A stretch of DNA of 44,097 nt from a virus. Numbering within the stretch: the first letter of the stretch is position 1; the number at the start of each line of letters is the position of its first letter. The DNA lies in IMG/VR virus record IMGVR_UViG_3300044699_000018, positions 1 to 44,097 of that record; one strand, given 5' to 3'. Positions 8,806 to 16,124 of this stretch are shown piece after piece. The notes beneath the pieces were generated by a model. It searched no databases and was not told the DNA's origin. It worked only from the letters and a program-made list of their open reading frames with translations. The translations under genes were made by a program, and so were the position numbers.

Positions 8806-9144
8806 GTGGGGATCGGGCTCGCTGCTGGCCTGTTGCGCCATCGCGTCACAGTGCAGGTGCCGGGGGCGCGTGTATCGGACGGATCGGGCGGATTCACCGA
8901 GACATGGACCGCTCTCGGCACCGTGTGGGCCGCCATCGAGCCAGCCACGGCCGCGAACGTCGAACGTCGCGTCGGGCGTCAGGTCGAGGCGAAGGTGTCG
9001 CACCTTCTGACCATTCGCTATCTGCCCGGTGTGGTGACGACAGGACGGGTGCTGTTCGGGTCGCGCATCTTCTGGATCCGAGGGATCGCCAACCGCGATG
9101 AGCGGAACGTGCAATTGACGCTGGCGTGTGACGAGAAGGTGTGA
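8806..9144 (+). CDS. Head closure protein / head-tail joining
   Basis: A 112-residue protein beginning with GTG directly after the connector stop. LLRHRVTVQVPG, GGFTETWTALGTVWAAIEP and the ending FWIRGIANRDERNVQLTLACDE are the beta-barrel pattern of SPP1 gp16/HK97 gp7-type stoppers (phage head-tail joining family). It closes the head after packaging and provides the tail docking surface. Stop and next start overlap (TGATG). Confidence 0.88.
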   Translation: MGIGLAAGLLRHRVTVQVPGARVSDGSGGFTETWTALGTVWAAIEPATAANVERRVGRQVEAKVSHLLTIRYLPGVVTTGRVLFGSRIFWIRGIANRDERNVQLTLACDEKV

Positions 9145-9560
9145 TGGCGGGCGTGAAGATCGACGGGCTAGCGGAGTTCAGGGCTGCGCTTAAAGCCGCG
9201 CCTGAACTCTTGACAAGAGAAGCCGCACCGATCGTCGCCGAGACCAGCGAGGCCGTCTTCAGTGCGCTCAAGGCGGACTATCCCGAAGGGGAGACCGGCA
9301 AGCTCCTGCGCGGCGTGAAGTTGGTGCAGACGGGGCCGCTCTCGTGGCGCGTGAAGAGCACGAGCAACATCGCGTTCATCTTCGAGAAGGGCACCGTGCA
9401 GCGGTACTTGCGCAGGTCAGGGGCCAATAGAGGCGTGATGCCGGCGGCGGATCTCTTCATCCCGTTGGCGACGCGCTACCGCGCCATCATGGTCTCTCGG
9501 CTCGAAGCGATGGCGGAACGTCAGACAGGCGCGCGGTTTGAGTCCAGCGCGGGCGTATGA
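9144..9560 (+). CDS. HK97 gp10-like head-tail/tail completion protein
   Basis: The 138-residue product has the gp10-like signature: VKIDGLAEFRAAL at the N-terminus, a helix with EAAPIVAETSEAVF, GETGKLLRGVK and a late IAFIFEKGT segment. It acts at the neck or in tail completion. ATG 9144 is used in preference to GTG 9141 because it forms the TGATG overlap with the upstream gene. Confidence 0.87.
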   Translation: MAGVKIDGLAEFRAALKAAPELLTREAAPIVAETSEAVFSALKADYPEGETGKLLRGVKLVQTGPLSWRVKSTSNIAFIFEKGTVQRYLRRSGANRGVMPAADLFIPLATRYRAIMVSRLEAMAERQTGARFESSAGV

Positions 9561-9970
9561 GCCAGAGCGCGATCGATCAGGCCATCGTCGGTCGCTTGTC
9601 TGCCGATGGGGCGTTGACGGCGGCGGCGCCTGGCGGGGTCTGGTGGGAGCTGGCACCGCAAGACGCGGCGACGCCCTACGTGGTCATCACGCTCGCGGAG
9701 GACTTTGACGAGCCGCAGTTCCGAAGCACGGCCTATGAAGTCGCGCAGTACGCGATCGAGGCCATGGACGATGGCCCGTCCTTCGCGGGAGTCTCGACGG
9801 CGTATGACCGCATCCACGCGTTGATGCAGGATCCGGCGCTCGCGATCACTGGTTACACGCTGATGAAGTGCTTCCGGCGTCGGCGGTATCGCAGCGTGAT
9901 TGAAGACGGCGACCAGCGCATACAGCAGGTCGGTGGTGTGTACGAGTTATGGGCGCAGCCTACGTCATGA
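9557..9970 (+). CDS. Tail terminator / tail completion protein (DUF3168-like)
   Basis: A 137-residue protein with the tail-terminator layout: helix AIDQAIVGRLSAD, the strand GGVWWELAPQDAATPYVVITL, helix DRIHALMQD and a C-terminal strand ending VYELWAQPTS. It caps the tail tube at the head-proximal end. Its last nine codons have a recoded second copy at 10482-10514, beyond the HNH gene that follows, so its 3' end appears to be the site of a mobile-gene insertion. Confidence 0.82.
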   Translation: MSQSAIDQAIVGRLSADGALTAAAPGGVWWELAPQDAATPYVVITLAEDFDEPQFRSTAYEVAQYAIEAMDDGPSFAGVSTAYDRIHALMQDPALAITGYTLMKCFRRRRYRSVIEDGDQRIQQVGGVYELWAQPTS

Positions 9971-10485
9971 CGAAGGCCAGAATTGCGGATAAGTTCTCGC
10001 GCTTCGTGGCTCGCGGCGAGAGCTGCTGGGAGTGGACTGGGTCTCGAAACGCCAACGGCTACGGGCAGTTTCAAATGAAGACAGCAGGCCGTTGGGCGCC
10101 TTGGTTAGCCCATCGTGTCTCGTACTGGCTTGAGAAGGGCGACGTTCCTGATGGCATGTGCGTATGCCATAGCTGTGACAACAGGGCGTGCGTACGGCCG
10201 GATCATCTGTGGTTGGGAACAGTCGCCGACAACAACCGCGACATGAGCCACAAAGGCCGAGTGCGTACAGGCGTAGGCATGGAGCATCCTTCTAGAAAGC
10301 ATCCAGAGTCCTTGCCTCGTGGTGAGGACCATGTCTTCGCAAAGCTGAATGACGCATCGGTCAGGGAAATTCGATCCCGTAGGGACGCTGGCGAAGATGC
10401 GCTCATGGTTGCTCGGATGTACGGCGTGTCTCGTACGGTTATCTACAAGATTCACAATCGTCAGATGTGGGCGCACGTCTCGTAA
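9967..10485 (+). CDS. HNH homing-type endonuclease
   Basis: A 172-residue free-standing HNH nuclease. N-terminal CWEWTGSRNANGYGQF and LAHRVSYWLEKGDVP lead into the zinc-coordinated HNH core CHSCDNRACVRPDHLWLGT (residues ~68-85). The C-terminal part (~120-172) carries a helix-turn-helix-like ALMVARMYGVSRTVIYKIHN, typical of the DNA-binding module of such enzymes. The start (ATGA) overlaps the tail-terminator stop. It cuts DNA to spread its own gene; the duplicated target remnant at its 3' side fits that. Confidence 0.9.
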   Translation: MTKARIADKFSRFVARGESCWEWTGSRNANGYGQFQMKTAGRWAPWLAHRVSYWLEKGDVPDGMCVCHSCDNRACVRPDHLWLGTVADNNRDMSHKGRVRTGVGMEHPSRKHPESLPRGEDHVFAKLNDASVREIRSRRDAGEDALMVARMYGVSRTVIYKIHNRQMWAHVS

Positions 10486-10514
10486 ACGAACTCTGGGCTC
10501 AGCCCACAACGTAA
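10482..10514 (+). pseudogene. Remnant of tail-terminator C-terminus
   Basis: Read in the frame of 10482, this reads V-N-E-L-W-A-Q-P-T-T-stop, against V-Y-E-L-W-A-Q-P-T-S-stop at the true end of the tail terminator (9938-9970). About 22 of 33 bases match, and nearly all differences are at synonymous third positions, so it is an independent allele and not a recent copy. It is the displaced original 3' end, or the end of a related allele, left on the far side of the HNH insertion. Confidence 0.75.
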
Positions 10515-10571
10515 ATGGTCACACCGACACATGGTCTCACCATTCCATACATCATCCCCAACAACGGGTAA
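10515..10571 (+). CDS. 18-codon ORF after the remnant (uncertain)
   Basis: Directly after the remnant's TAA (TAAATG), an ATG opens MVTPTHGLTIPYIIPNNG and then TAA. In an uninterrupted phage the next gene would start exactly here, so this may be a decayed start of the gene that once followed the tail terminator, or a real micro-peptide. No ribosome site apart from coupling to the upstream stop. Confidence 0.25.
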   Translation: MVTPTHGLTIPYIIPNNG

Positions 10572-10601
10572 GCGGGTGGTCCGCGCCGATGCGAGGCGCG
10601 C

Positions 10602-11162
10602 ATGACCGTCTCGCTGATCTGTGCCGCCTTCAACCGGCCGCAGGTGCTACCCGTCCTGCTGCATTGCCTTCGTGTGCAGACACACCAGGACTGGGAATGT
10701 CTGGTGATGGACGAATCGCCTGAGCGCGTGAACCTCGACGTGGTGGCGACGATCAACGACGACCGCATCCAGCACGTTCCCTGCGATCGGTTCAACGACT
10801 GGGGCCAATCGGTCAAGCGCATCGGCGCCGAGATGAGCCAGGGCGCGGTCTTGGGCTTTCCCAATGATGACGCCTACTACACGCCCACGTATCTCGAGCG
10901 GATGGCCGGGACGCTGAAGCGCGACAAGCTCGGGCTCGTCTACTGCGATTGGCTGTTCGACATCATGGGCTACGTGCCGTGGTGCGCACAGCCGGTGGTC
11001 GGCCACATCGACGTGGGCGGCTTCCTGGTGACGCGTGAGGCGATGAAGCACGTGCCATGGACAGGCGCACATCAGACGGCCGATGGGGAATGGGTGCAAG
11101 CCATGGTCGCTGCCGGCATTCGACATGGGAAGGCACCGGGGGTGCTCTATGTCAAGAACTGA
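10602..11162 (+). CDS. GT2-like glycosyltransferase
   Basis: The 186-residue GT-A fold enzyme starts VSLICAAFNRPQVL and has WECLVMDESP for the nucleotide-binding region. GFPNDDAYY (NDD at residues 88-90) is the metal-binding DXD equivalent, and DVGGFLVTREA is the acceptor-side strand. It transfers a sugar from a nucleotide-sugar donor to an unknown acceptor. It is short for the family (usually 220-300), keeping only the catalytic domain. First of four overlapping genes of a glycan cassette; GAGG precedes the start. Confidence 0.82.
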   Translation: MTVSLICAAFNRPQVLPVLLHCLRVQTHQDWECLVMDESPERVNLDVVATINDDRIQHVPCDRFNDWGQSVKRIGAEMSQGAVLGFPNDDAYYTPTYLERMAGTLKRDKLGLVYCDWLFDIMGYVPWCAQPVVGHIDVGGFLVTREAMKHVPWTGAHQTADGEWVQAMVAAGIRHGKAPGVLYVKN

Positions 11163-11736
11163 TGGCGTCATGGTGTCCGCGGTCACGAAAGACCGGGCCT
11201 ATTGGAACAAGGGCATCTCGAACGTCCCGATGATGACCGGCGCCGCCTCTGTCATGGACTGCTCGGACCTGATCGATGCCTGCCGAGGCCTGGGGGTCGA
11301 CTTGCCGCTCGGCGACGTGCTCGACGTTGGATGTGGGACGGGGCGTTTGTGGTCGCAGTGCCAGGGATACGTCGGAGTCGATATCGCCGGCGATGCCGTC
11401 GCGTATTGCCAGAACAAAGGTCTGAACGCGCTGAGCATCGACGGACCGAAGGATTTGCCCTCGGGACCGTTCGACGCGATCTGCTGCTTCTCGGTCTTCA
11501 CGCACATCAACCGTGCGGACCATGTGGCCTATTTGGCTGAGTTCAAGGCCAGATCGCGTCAGTTGTTGGTGGACATCATTCCTGGAGATGGCCGAGGAAC
11601 CGTGGCGCTCTGGACCGCACGGCCGGTGATGTTCGAGTCGGACCTGCGTCATGCGGGTTACGTGGTCATAGCGACGTATGACCGGACCTCGCCGGATGGC
11701 GTGACGCATCGCTACTACCGGTCGGAGTTGGCATGA
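11149..11736 (+). CDS. SAM-dependent methyltransferase (class I)
   Basis: A 195-residue protein with motif I GDVLDVGCGTGRLW (residues 55-68), acidic motif II GYVGVDIAGDAV (73-84), then FDAICCFSVFTHI (post-motif) and a C-terminal strand VVIATYDRTSPDG. This is a Rossmann methyltransferase of the type that modifies small molecules or sugars. The start at ATG 11149 overlaps the glycosyltransferase by 14 bases; ATG 11170 is an alternative. Its setting among sugar genes suggests O-methylation of a glycan; the substrate is inferred. Confidence 0.82.
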   Translation: MSRTDGVMVSAVTKDRAYWNKGISNVPMMTGAASVMDCSDLIDACRGLGVDLPLGDVLDVGCGTGRLWSQCQGYVGVDIAGDAVAYCQNKGLNALSIDGPKDLPSGPFDAICCFSVFTHINRADHVAYLAEFKARSRQLLVDIIPGDGRGTVALWTARPVMFESDLRHAGYVVIATYDRTSPDGVTHRYYRSELA

Positions 11737-12239
11737 ACGTTCCCGATCGCGACCTGCTCGCGCAGTATGACCGGACCGAGCCGTTCGCGCGGGCGTATCT
11801 CGGGGGCACGTTCGATCTGTTCCATCGCGGCCATCTGGCACTGATGGCGAGGGCTCGGCGGATCGCGAAGGAGATCGTCGTCGGCGTGAACACGGACGAA
11901 TTCGCCACACGTTATAAACGCAAGCCGGTGATGTGTCTGGCCGATCGAATCGCGGTGCTGAGTGCCTGCCGGCTGGTGGATCACGTCGTCCTCAACGTCG
12001 GCGATGAAGACTCGAAGCCGGCCATTGTGCATGCGGGCGTTGACTGCATCGTGCATGGGAGCGACTGGGTCGGCGAACCGTTGATGCGGCAGATGGGACT
12101 GACGCCGGAGTTCTTGCGAGACCACCACATCACGATGGTGACCTTACCCTATACACCGTGGGTCAGTTCGACGTCGATCGTGGAAGGCTGGCAGCCGGTG
12201 ATTGCGCGACAGGTAATGCGTGAGGAGTTGGCGCATTGA
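11733..12239 (+). CDS. TagD/GCT-like cytidylyltransferase
   Basis: The 168-residue protein has the nucleotidyltransferase signature YLGGTFDLFHRGHLAL with HxGH at residues 31-34, the GVNTDEFATRYKRKP loop and the second ATP-binding element WVSSTSIV. The closest families are glycerol-3-phosphate cytidylyltransferase (TagD) and the RfaE C-terminal domain. It would activate a phosphorylated polyol or sugar as a CDP or ADP derivative for the neighbouring transferases. The ATGA overlap with the methyltransferase shows coupled translation. Confidence 0.85.
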   Translation: MNVPDRDLLAQYDRTEPFARAYLGGTFDLFHRGHLALMARARRIAKEIVVGVNTDEFATRYKRKPVMCLADRIAVLSACRLVDHVVLNVGDEDSKPAIVHAGVDCIVHGSDWVGEPLMRQMGLTPEFLRDHHITMVTLPYTPWVSSTSIVEGWQPVIARQVMREELAH

Positions 12240-13321
12240 AACCGCTCAAAATATTCGTCATTTCGGGCGGTGCAGCGTTCAGTTTGAAGGACGTGGACAC
12301 CGGCGTGGTAGCAGGGCTGCGGGCCGCTGGGGCGGAGGTCGGGCTCTATGCCTACGACGAACGTCTCGGGGCCTACAAGCAGGTGCTGGAGTGGATGTGG
12401 AAGAAGCGGCGCAAAGACAATCCGGCGATCGAAAAGCCGCCGTTCCTGCACGTCCAGCTCAATGCGATCAGCGAAGCCCAAATGATCGCGCAGTTGAATG
12501 ACGCGGATTTCGTGCTGTTCATTTCGGGCATGTTCGTGCCGCTGCCAGTCATGAAGGCATGGCGTCGGTACAGCCGGATTCCGATCGCCCTGTTGCTGAC
12601 CGAGTCCCCGTACGACCTTGAGAACGAGGTGCGCTGGGTGGAACAGGCGCATCTCGCCTGGACAAACGAGCGCAGCGTGGTCGATCGACTGCGACAGGTG
12701 AACCCGCAGGTCCGCTATCTGCCTCACGCATGGCTGCCGGGGGTACACGATGTCGTTCCAGAAGACATGAGCGCGATCGCGGCGCACGACGTGGTGTTCG
12801 TCGGGACATCGTTCAAGGAGCGCATCGCGTTCTTGGAGGCGATCGACTGGACGGGCATCGACTTCGGTATCTATGGTCACTGGAAGAGTCTTCCGCGGAA
12901 GAGCCGACTCCAGCAGTACATCCGTGGTGGTGTGCAGGAGAACGCGACGACGTCCGCGCTGTATCGTCGCGCGAAGGTCGGTCTGAACCTTTATCGGCAC
13001 ATGAAGGGCTGGACCGGCGTCGAGCGGATCGCACAGGCGGACTCGCTGAATCTGCGCGCCTACGAACTAGCCACGGCAGGATGTTTCCAGGTCAGCGACC
13101 ACCGTGCCGAGATCGCGGAGATCTTCGGTGATGCCGTAGCGACGTTCACGTCTCCGGCCGAATGCGAAGCGGCGATCTGCCACGCCCTCGCTGACGACGT
13201 CTGGCGACGCCGTTGTGTCGATGCGGCGAAGCTTAGGGCGCAGGGTCACACCTGGTATACGCGGGGGATTCAGATGATGGCGGATCTCCAGCGGTATCAG
13301 CATCAAGAGGCGGCGGCGTGA
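12236..13321 (+). CDS. CgeB-like glycosyltransferase (GT-B fold)
   Basis: A 361-residue GT-B-type enzyme. The N-terminal Rossmann half begins KPLKIFVISGGAAF, and the C-terminal half has DVVFVGTSFKERIAFL. The donor-binding stretch SLNLRAYELATAGCFQV then AEIAEIFGDAV matches group 1/CgeB-type transferases. It starts at the rare TTG 12236, overlapping the upstream stop (TTGA), with GAGGAG at 12222-12227 in good position; no ATG is near. Last gene of the glycan cassette. Confidence 0.82.
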   Translation: MKPLKIFVISGGAAFSLKDVDTGVVAGLRAAGAEVGLYAYDERLGAYKQVLEWMWKKRRKDNPAIEKPPFLHVQLNAISEAQMIAQLNDADFVLFISGMFVPLPVMKAWRRYSRIPIALLLTESPYDLENEVRWVEQAHLAWTNERSVVDRLRQVNPQVRYLPHAWLPGVHDVVPEDMSAIAAHDVVFVGTSFKERIAFLEAIDWTGIDFGIYGHWKSLPRKSRLQQYIRGGVQENATTSALYRRAKVGLNLYRHMKGWTGVERIAQADSLNLRAYELATAGCFQVSDHRAEIAEIFGDAVATFTSPAECEAAICHALADDVWRRRCVDAAKLRAQGHTWYTRGIQMMADLQRYQHQEAAA

Positions 13322-13524
13322 ACCCCGCGACGTTCCGACTTGTTCGAGAGGTTCGCCGGCATCTAATTGCGGTCGCCGACGAACTCGCGCGATGGACCGA
13401 GGCGCAACCCGGCGTCATCTCGCACGACCACGAAGACCACGAGCCCACGGCCAAGCCGTTTCCTCGTTTATCCGCCAATCACGGCGGCGATCGAGGAGAT
13501 CAGCATGGCTCGTCACGCAGGTAG
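13318..13524 (+). CDS. Small uncharacterised protein
   Basis: A 68-residue ORF starting GTG 13318 in a GTGA overlap with the glycosyltransferase and ending 20 bases inside the tail tube gene. The N-terminal helix (FRLVREVRRHLIAVADELARW) looks real; the His/Gly/Asp/Arg-rich end is low complexity. No family recognised. Confidence 0.45.
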   Translation: MNPATFRLVREVRRHLIAVADELARWTEAQPGVISHDHEDHEPTAKPFPRLSANHGGDRGDQHGSSRR

Positions 13525-13906
13525 ATATGGCGCCGTTTACATGTCAGTTACGGGATCGGGTGTGGCGATCCCGATCACGCAGGCAGCATGGTCCGTCAAC
13601 TTCACGACAGACAAGATCAACGTCACGTCGTTTCGCGACGCCAACAAGGTCAATGTCGTCGGGTTACCGGATGCATCCGGCGACTTCAGTGGCTTCTGGG
13701 AAGATACGGAGACGACGCTGTTCTCGGCGAGCCGGAGCACGGATGGCGTGAAGCTGTATCTGTATCCGGACATCACCAACAAGCCGCTGTCTTATGTCTA
13801 CGCACCCGCTTGGGTGGACTTCAAGATGAACGTCACCGTGGGTGGCGCCGTGGAAGTCAGCGGCTCCTGGGTGGCGAACGGCAACGTCGGCACTTACGGG
13901 ATCTAG
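13505..13906 (+). CDS. Major tail (tube) protein
   Basis: A 133-residue beta-rich protein with a strong ribosome site (GAGGAGA at 13492-13498). Features of tail-tube proteins are visible: WSVNFTTDKINVTSF near residue 27, the DFSGFWEDTETTLF strand pair, LYLYPDITNKPLSYVYAPAW, and a closing strand with AVEVSGSWVANGNVG. It polymerises into the tail tube. It is short for the family (often 150-200 residues). The frame extends back to 13367 only as a shadow. Confidence 0.82.
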   Translation: MARHAGRYGAVYMSVTGSGVAIPITQAAWSVNFTTDKINVTSFRDANKVNVVGLPDASGDFSGFWEDTETTLFSASRSTDGVKLYLYPDITNKPLSYVYAPAWVDFKMNVTVGGAVEVSGSWVANGNVGTYGI

Positions 13907-13909
13907 CGT

Positions 13910-14197
13910 ATGACGGAGATGGTGGTGACGCCGTCGCTCGCGGCCAAAGGGGTGTCAGGCGAACTGCGCCATGGCTATCAGGTCGCGGCTCGGTTCGGAG
14001 CCTGGACGCTCACGGTCGAACGGGGGGCATTGTCGGCCATCGTTTCCGTGTCCAATCTGGAGCCTGATGGGTTCTGGTTCGACCAGCATCCTCAGTCACT
14101 ACGCATTCAGGTGGGGTCACGTCTATGGGTGTGGCGTGACGCCGAACGTATCTCCGACACTCAATGGCGGGTCCTGTCTGACCCAGAGGTGATGTGA
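13910..14197 (+). CDS. Uncharacterised tail-module protein
   Basis: A 95-residue protein of beta character (RHGYQVAARFGAWTLTVE, GSRLWVWRDAERI), 3 bases after the tail tube and ending at the base before the chaperone ATG. Position suggests a minor tail or tail-assembly role. No family recognised. Confidence 0.55.
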   Translation: MTEMVVTPSLAAKGVSGELRHGYQVAARFGAWTLTVERGALSAIVSVSNLEPDGFWFDQHPQSLRIQVGSRLWVWRDAERISDTQWRVLSDPEVM

Positions 14198-14617
14198 ATG
14201 GCTCGCAATCGGTTCCCGCAGCCCGACGTGGTGCGGCTCCCGTTGTCCGATGGTGACTGGATCGAGATCAAGAAACAGTTGACCATCGGCGAAGAGAAGG
14301 ACGTTGTGACGCTCGCAATCCGATCCGTCGGCGTCGATAGCGAAGGGCGCAACAAGTTGCAGCACGACTACCAGTTGACGCCCTTCGCGAAGGCTGTCGT
14401 GTACCTCGTGTCGTGGTCGCTCTGGAATGCAGACGGCCCCGTCAAGCTTCACGACGATCAGAAGAAGCGGTTGTCGCAGCTGCGCGCATTGGATCGCGAG
14501 AGCTGGGACGAGATCACGACGGCAATCGACAAGCACGAAGAGGAGTATGAGGAGTCAAAAAAGTCGCTGGCTGCGACGACCGAGACGACCACATCTTCGA
14601 CGTCTGCCGCCGTCTAG
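14198..14617 (+). CDS. Tail assembly chaperone, short (G-like) product
   Basis: A 139-residue protein between tail tube and tape measure, the invariant place of the tail assembly chaperone. It starts PDVVRLPLSDGDWIEIKKQLT with GEEKDV, then has a helical middle, and ends in a Lys/Thr-rich tail when read without frameshifting. It coats the tape measure during tube polymerisation. The slippery heptamer near its end lets part of the ribosomes make the longer form described separately. Confidence 0.85.
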   Translation: MARNRFPQPDVVRLPLSDGDWIEIKKQLTIGEEKDVVTLAIRSVGVDSEGRNKLQHDYQLTPFAKAVVYLVSWSLWNADGPVKLHDDQKKRLSQLRALDRESWDEITTAIDKHEEEYEESKKSLAATTETTTSSTSAAV

Positions 14618-14766
14618 ATTGGGCGTGGACGTACTGGGATGTGGCGTCGTTGCCGCTGAGCACGTTTCGCAATCTCGCCGCCTATCTGAATGACGATGCG
14701 CGCCGGCATAACGCTGGCGTCGGAAGCACCACCAGTACGACCACGATTCGCAGCACGGACGGCTGA
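14198..14766 (+). CDS. Tail assembly chaperone, -1 frameshift (GT-like) product
   Basis: After A AAA AAG (14557-14563) a -1 slip gives 122 residues of the G part plus 67 residues of a second domain, 189 in all, ending at TGA 14764-14766. That TGA overlaps the tape-measure ATG. The added domain reads RLDWAWTYWDVASLPLSTF then RNLAAYLNDDARRHNAG, matching the style of T domains that bind tail tube subunits. The extension has no start codon of its own, so it can only be made by frameshifting. Confidence 0.82.
14557..14563 (+). promoter_or_regulatory. Slippery heptamer A AAA AAG
   Basis: In the chaperone frame this reads tcA AAA AAG, the classical X XXY YYZ site (the strongest bacterial -1 site). 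It is followed immediately by GTCGC-TGGCT-GCGAC, a short hairpin that could help pausing. The -1 frame opens for 67 codons to the tape-measure start. Confidence 0.85.
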
Positions 14767-16124
14767 TGCCCACGTCTCTGAACGCGAGATTCGACGCCGA
14801 CTTCTCCCAGCTCCAGAAGGCTGTGGACGGGGCGGACGTGCATCTCCAGACGTTCGAGAAGGCGGCGAATCGTGCATCGGCAGAAGTCGGGAAGCTGGCC
14901 TCATCATTCCGCGGTGATGCCCTCATCCGAGATGCCACACTTGCGGCGAAGGCGGTCGAGGCGATCGGCGGGTCGGCCAGGCTCTCGGCAACCGAACAGC
15001 AGAAGCTGTTGACGACGACGACCGCGGCCATCGATGCGTTGAAGCGCCAGGGCGCGGAGATCCCGCCAGGCATTGCGAAAATCGCCGCAGAACTGAAGGG
15101 CGTCAATGACGTCGGCCATCTCTCACAGGCGGTCGGTGTTCTTAAGGAGCTCGGATCGACGGCGGGTCCGGCAGGTACGGCTATTGAGGGCGTGACGAGC
15201 AAGTTTACCTCGCTCGGCGCCACGGCCGGCGCGCTCGGTCCGGTCGGCATCGCCATCGCCGGGATCGCGGCGGCCGCGGCGGGACTGGTGACGGTCGGTG
15301 TCCTTGCGGCGGATACGCTGGTCGGGCTCGTGAAGCATGCGGCCGATGCGGGCGACGAAATGCTGACGCTGTCGAACAAGACGGGCGTCTCGGTCGATGC
15401 CCTCAGCGAGTTCAAGTACATCGGCGACCAGACGGGCGTGTCGCTGGAGAGCATCACCGACGCGGCCTTTAAGCTGTCCACAAATTTAGGTAAGGCCGGG
15501 AAAGATACGAAGCTGGCAATCAAGGACATTGGGCTGTCGTTCGATCAGTTGCGCGCGTCGTCGCCGGAGGACGCCTTCAAGGCGATCGTGTCGGCGCTGG
15601 GTCAGGTCGGCGACACGGCACGGCAGCAGGCTGATGGCGTGGCGTTGTTCGGTAAGGGGTACAAGGAAGTCTCTGCGCTGACCAAAGAGGACATCGGCTC
15701 GTTGATCAGTCGATTCCACGATCTCGGCGGAGGCGTGACCTCCGAGATGGCCATTGCCGGCGACGCGGTCAACGATGCGTTGAGTGATATCAACACGGCC
15801 TTCGAAGCGACGAAGCTCAAGATCGGCGCCGTGTTTCTGCCGTCTGTGGCCTCCGCGCTGTCCATCTTCACCGATGCGTGGATTCAGGCGAGCAAGACGG
15901 CTGGCCTGTCCTATGTGGGCTTAGCCGATACCATCGACAAGGTCACGGCCGTGGTCCTCCAGTTGATCGGCGCCACGATCGCGTCCGTCGCGGATCTCTT
16001 GAAATCGTTCGTGACGGTCGGCAAGGGCATGGAGGATTTTGGCGGCAAGCTCCGATACGTGATTCCAGATTTCGGTGAGTCGGCACTGGGTGGGAGACCG
16101 CTGGCAAGCGGCTGCGCGAGCTAG
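14766..16124 (+). CDS. Tape measure protein, N-terminal part
   Basis: Sets tail length and is ejected to help DNA pass the envelope. The first 452 residues show long Ala-rich helices (ARFDADFSQLQKAVDGA, then coiled coil), a hydrophobic transmembrane-like stretch around residues 150-190 and the usual GVSVDALSEFKYIGDQTGVS core near 215. The frame runs to a stop at 16122-16124. The true protein continues: at ~16080 the coding signal moves to the next frame (GTGWETAGKRLRELGEAA), consistent with one missing base. See the following feature. Confidence 0.88.
   Translation: MPTSLNARFDADFSQLQKAVDGADVHLQTFEKAANRASAEVGKLASSFRGDALIRDATLAAKAVEAIGGSARLSATEQQKLLTTTTAAIDALKRQGAEIPPGIAKIAAELKGVNDVGHLSQAVGVLKELGSTAGPAGTAIEGVTSKFTSLGATAGALGPVGIAIAGIAAAAAGLVTVGVLAADTLVGLVKHAADAGDEMLTLSNKTGVSVDALSEFKYIGDQTGVSLESITDAAFKLSTNLGKAGKDTKLAIKDIGLSFDQLRASSPEDAFKAIVSALGQVGDTARQQADGVALFGKGYKEVSALTKEDIGSLISRFHDLGGGVTSEMAIAGDAVNDALSDINTAFEATKLKIGAVFLPSVASALSIFTDAWIQASKTAGLSYVGLADTIDKVTAVVLQLIGATIASVADLLKSFVTVGKGMEDFGGKLRYVIPDFGESALGGRPLASGCAS

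Noticed and set aside
14555-15529. 324-codon minus-strand ORF over the tape measure
   Set aside because: Antisense shadow of the Ala-rich tape measure; Ser/Ala-rich low-complexity translation with no domain.
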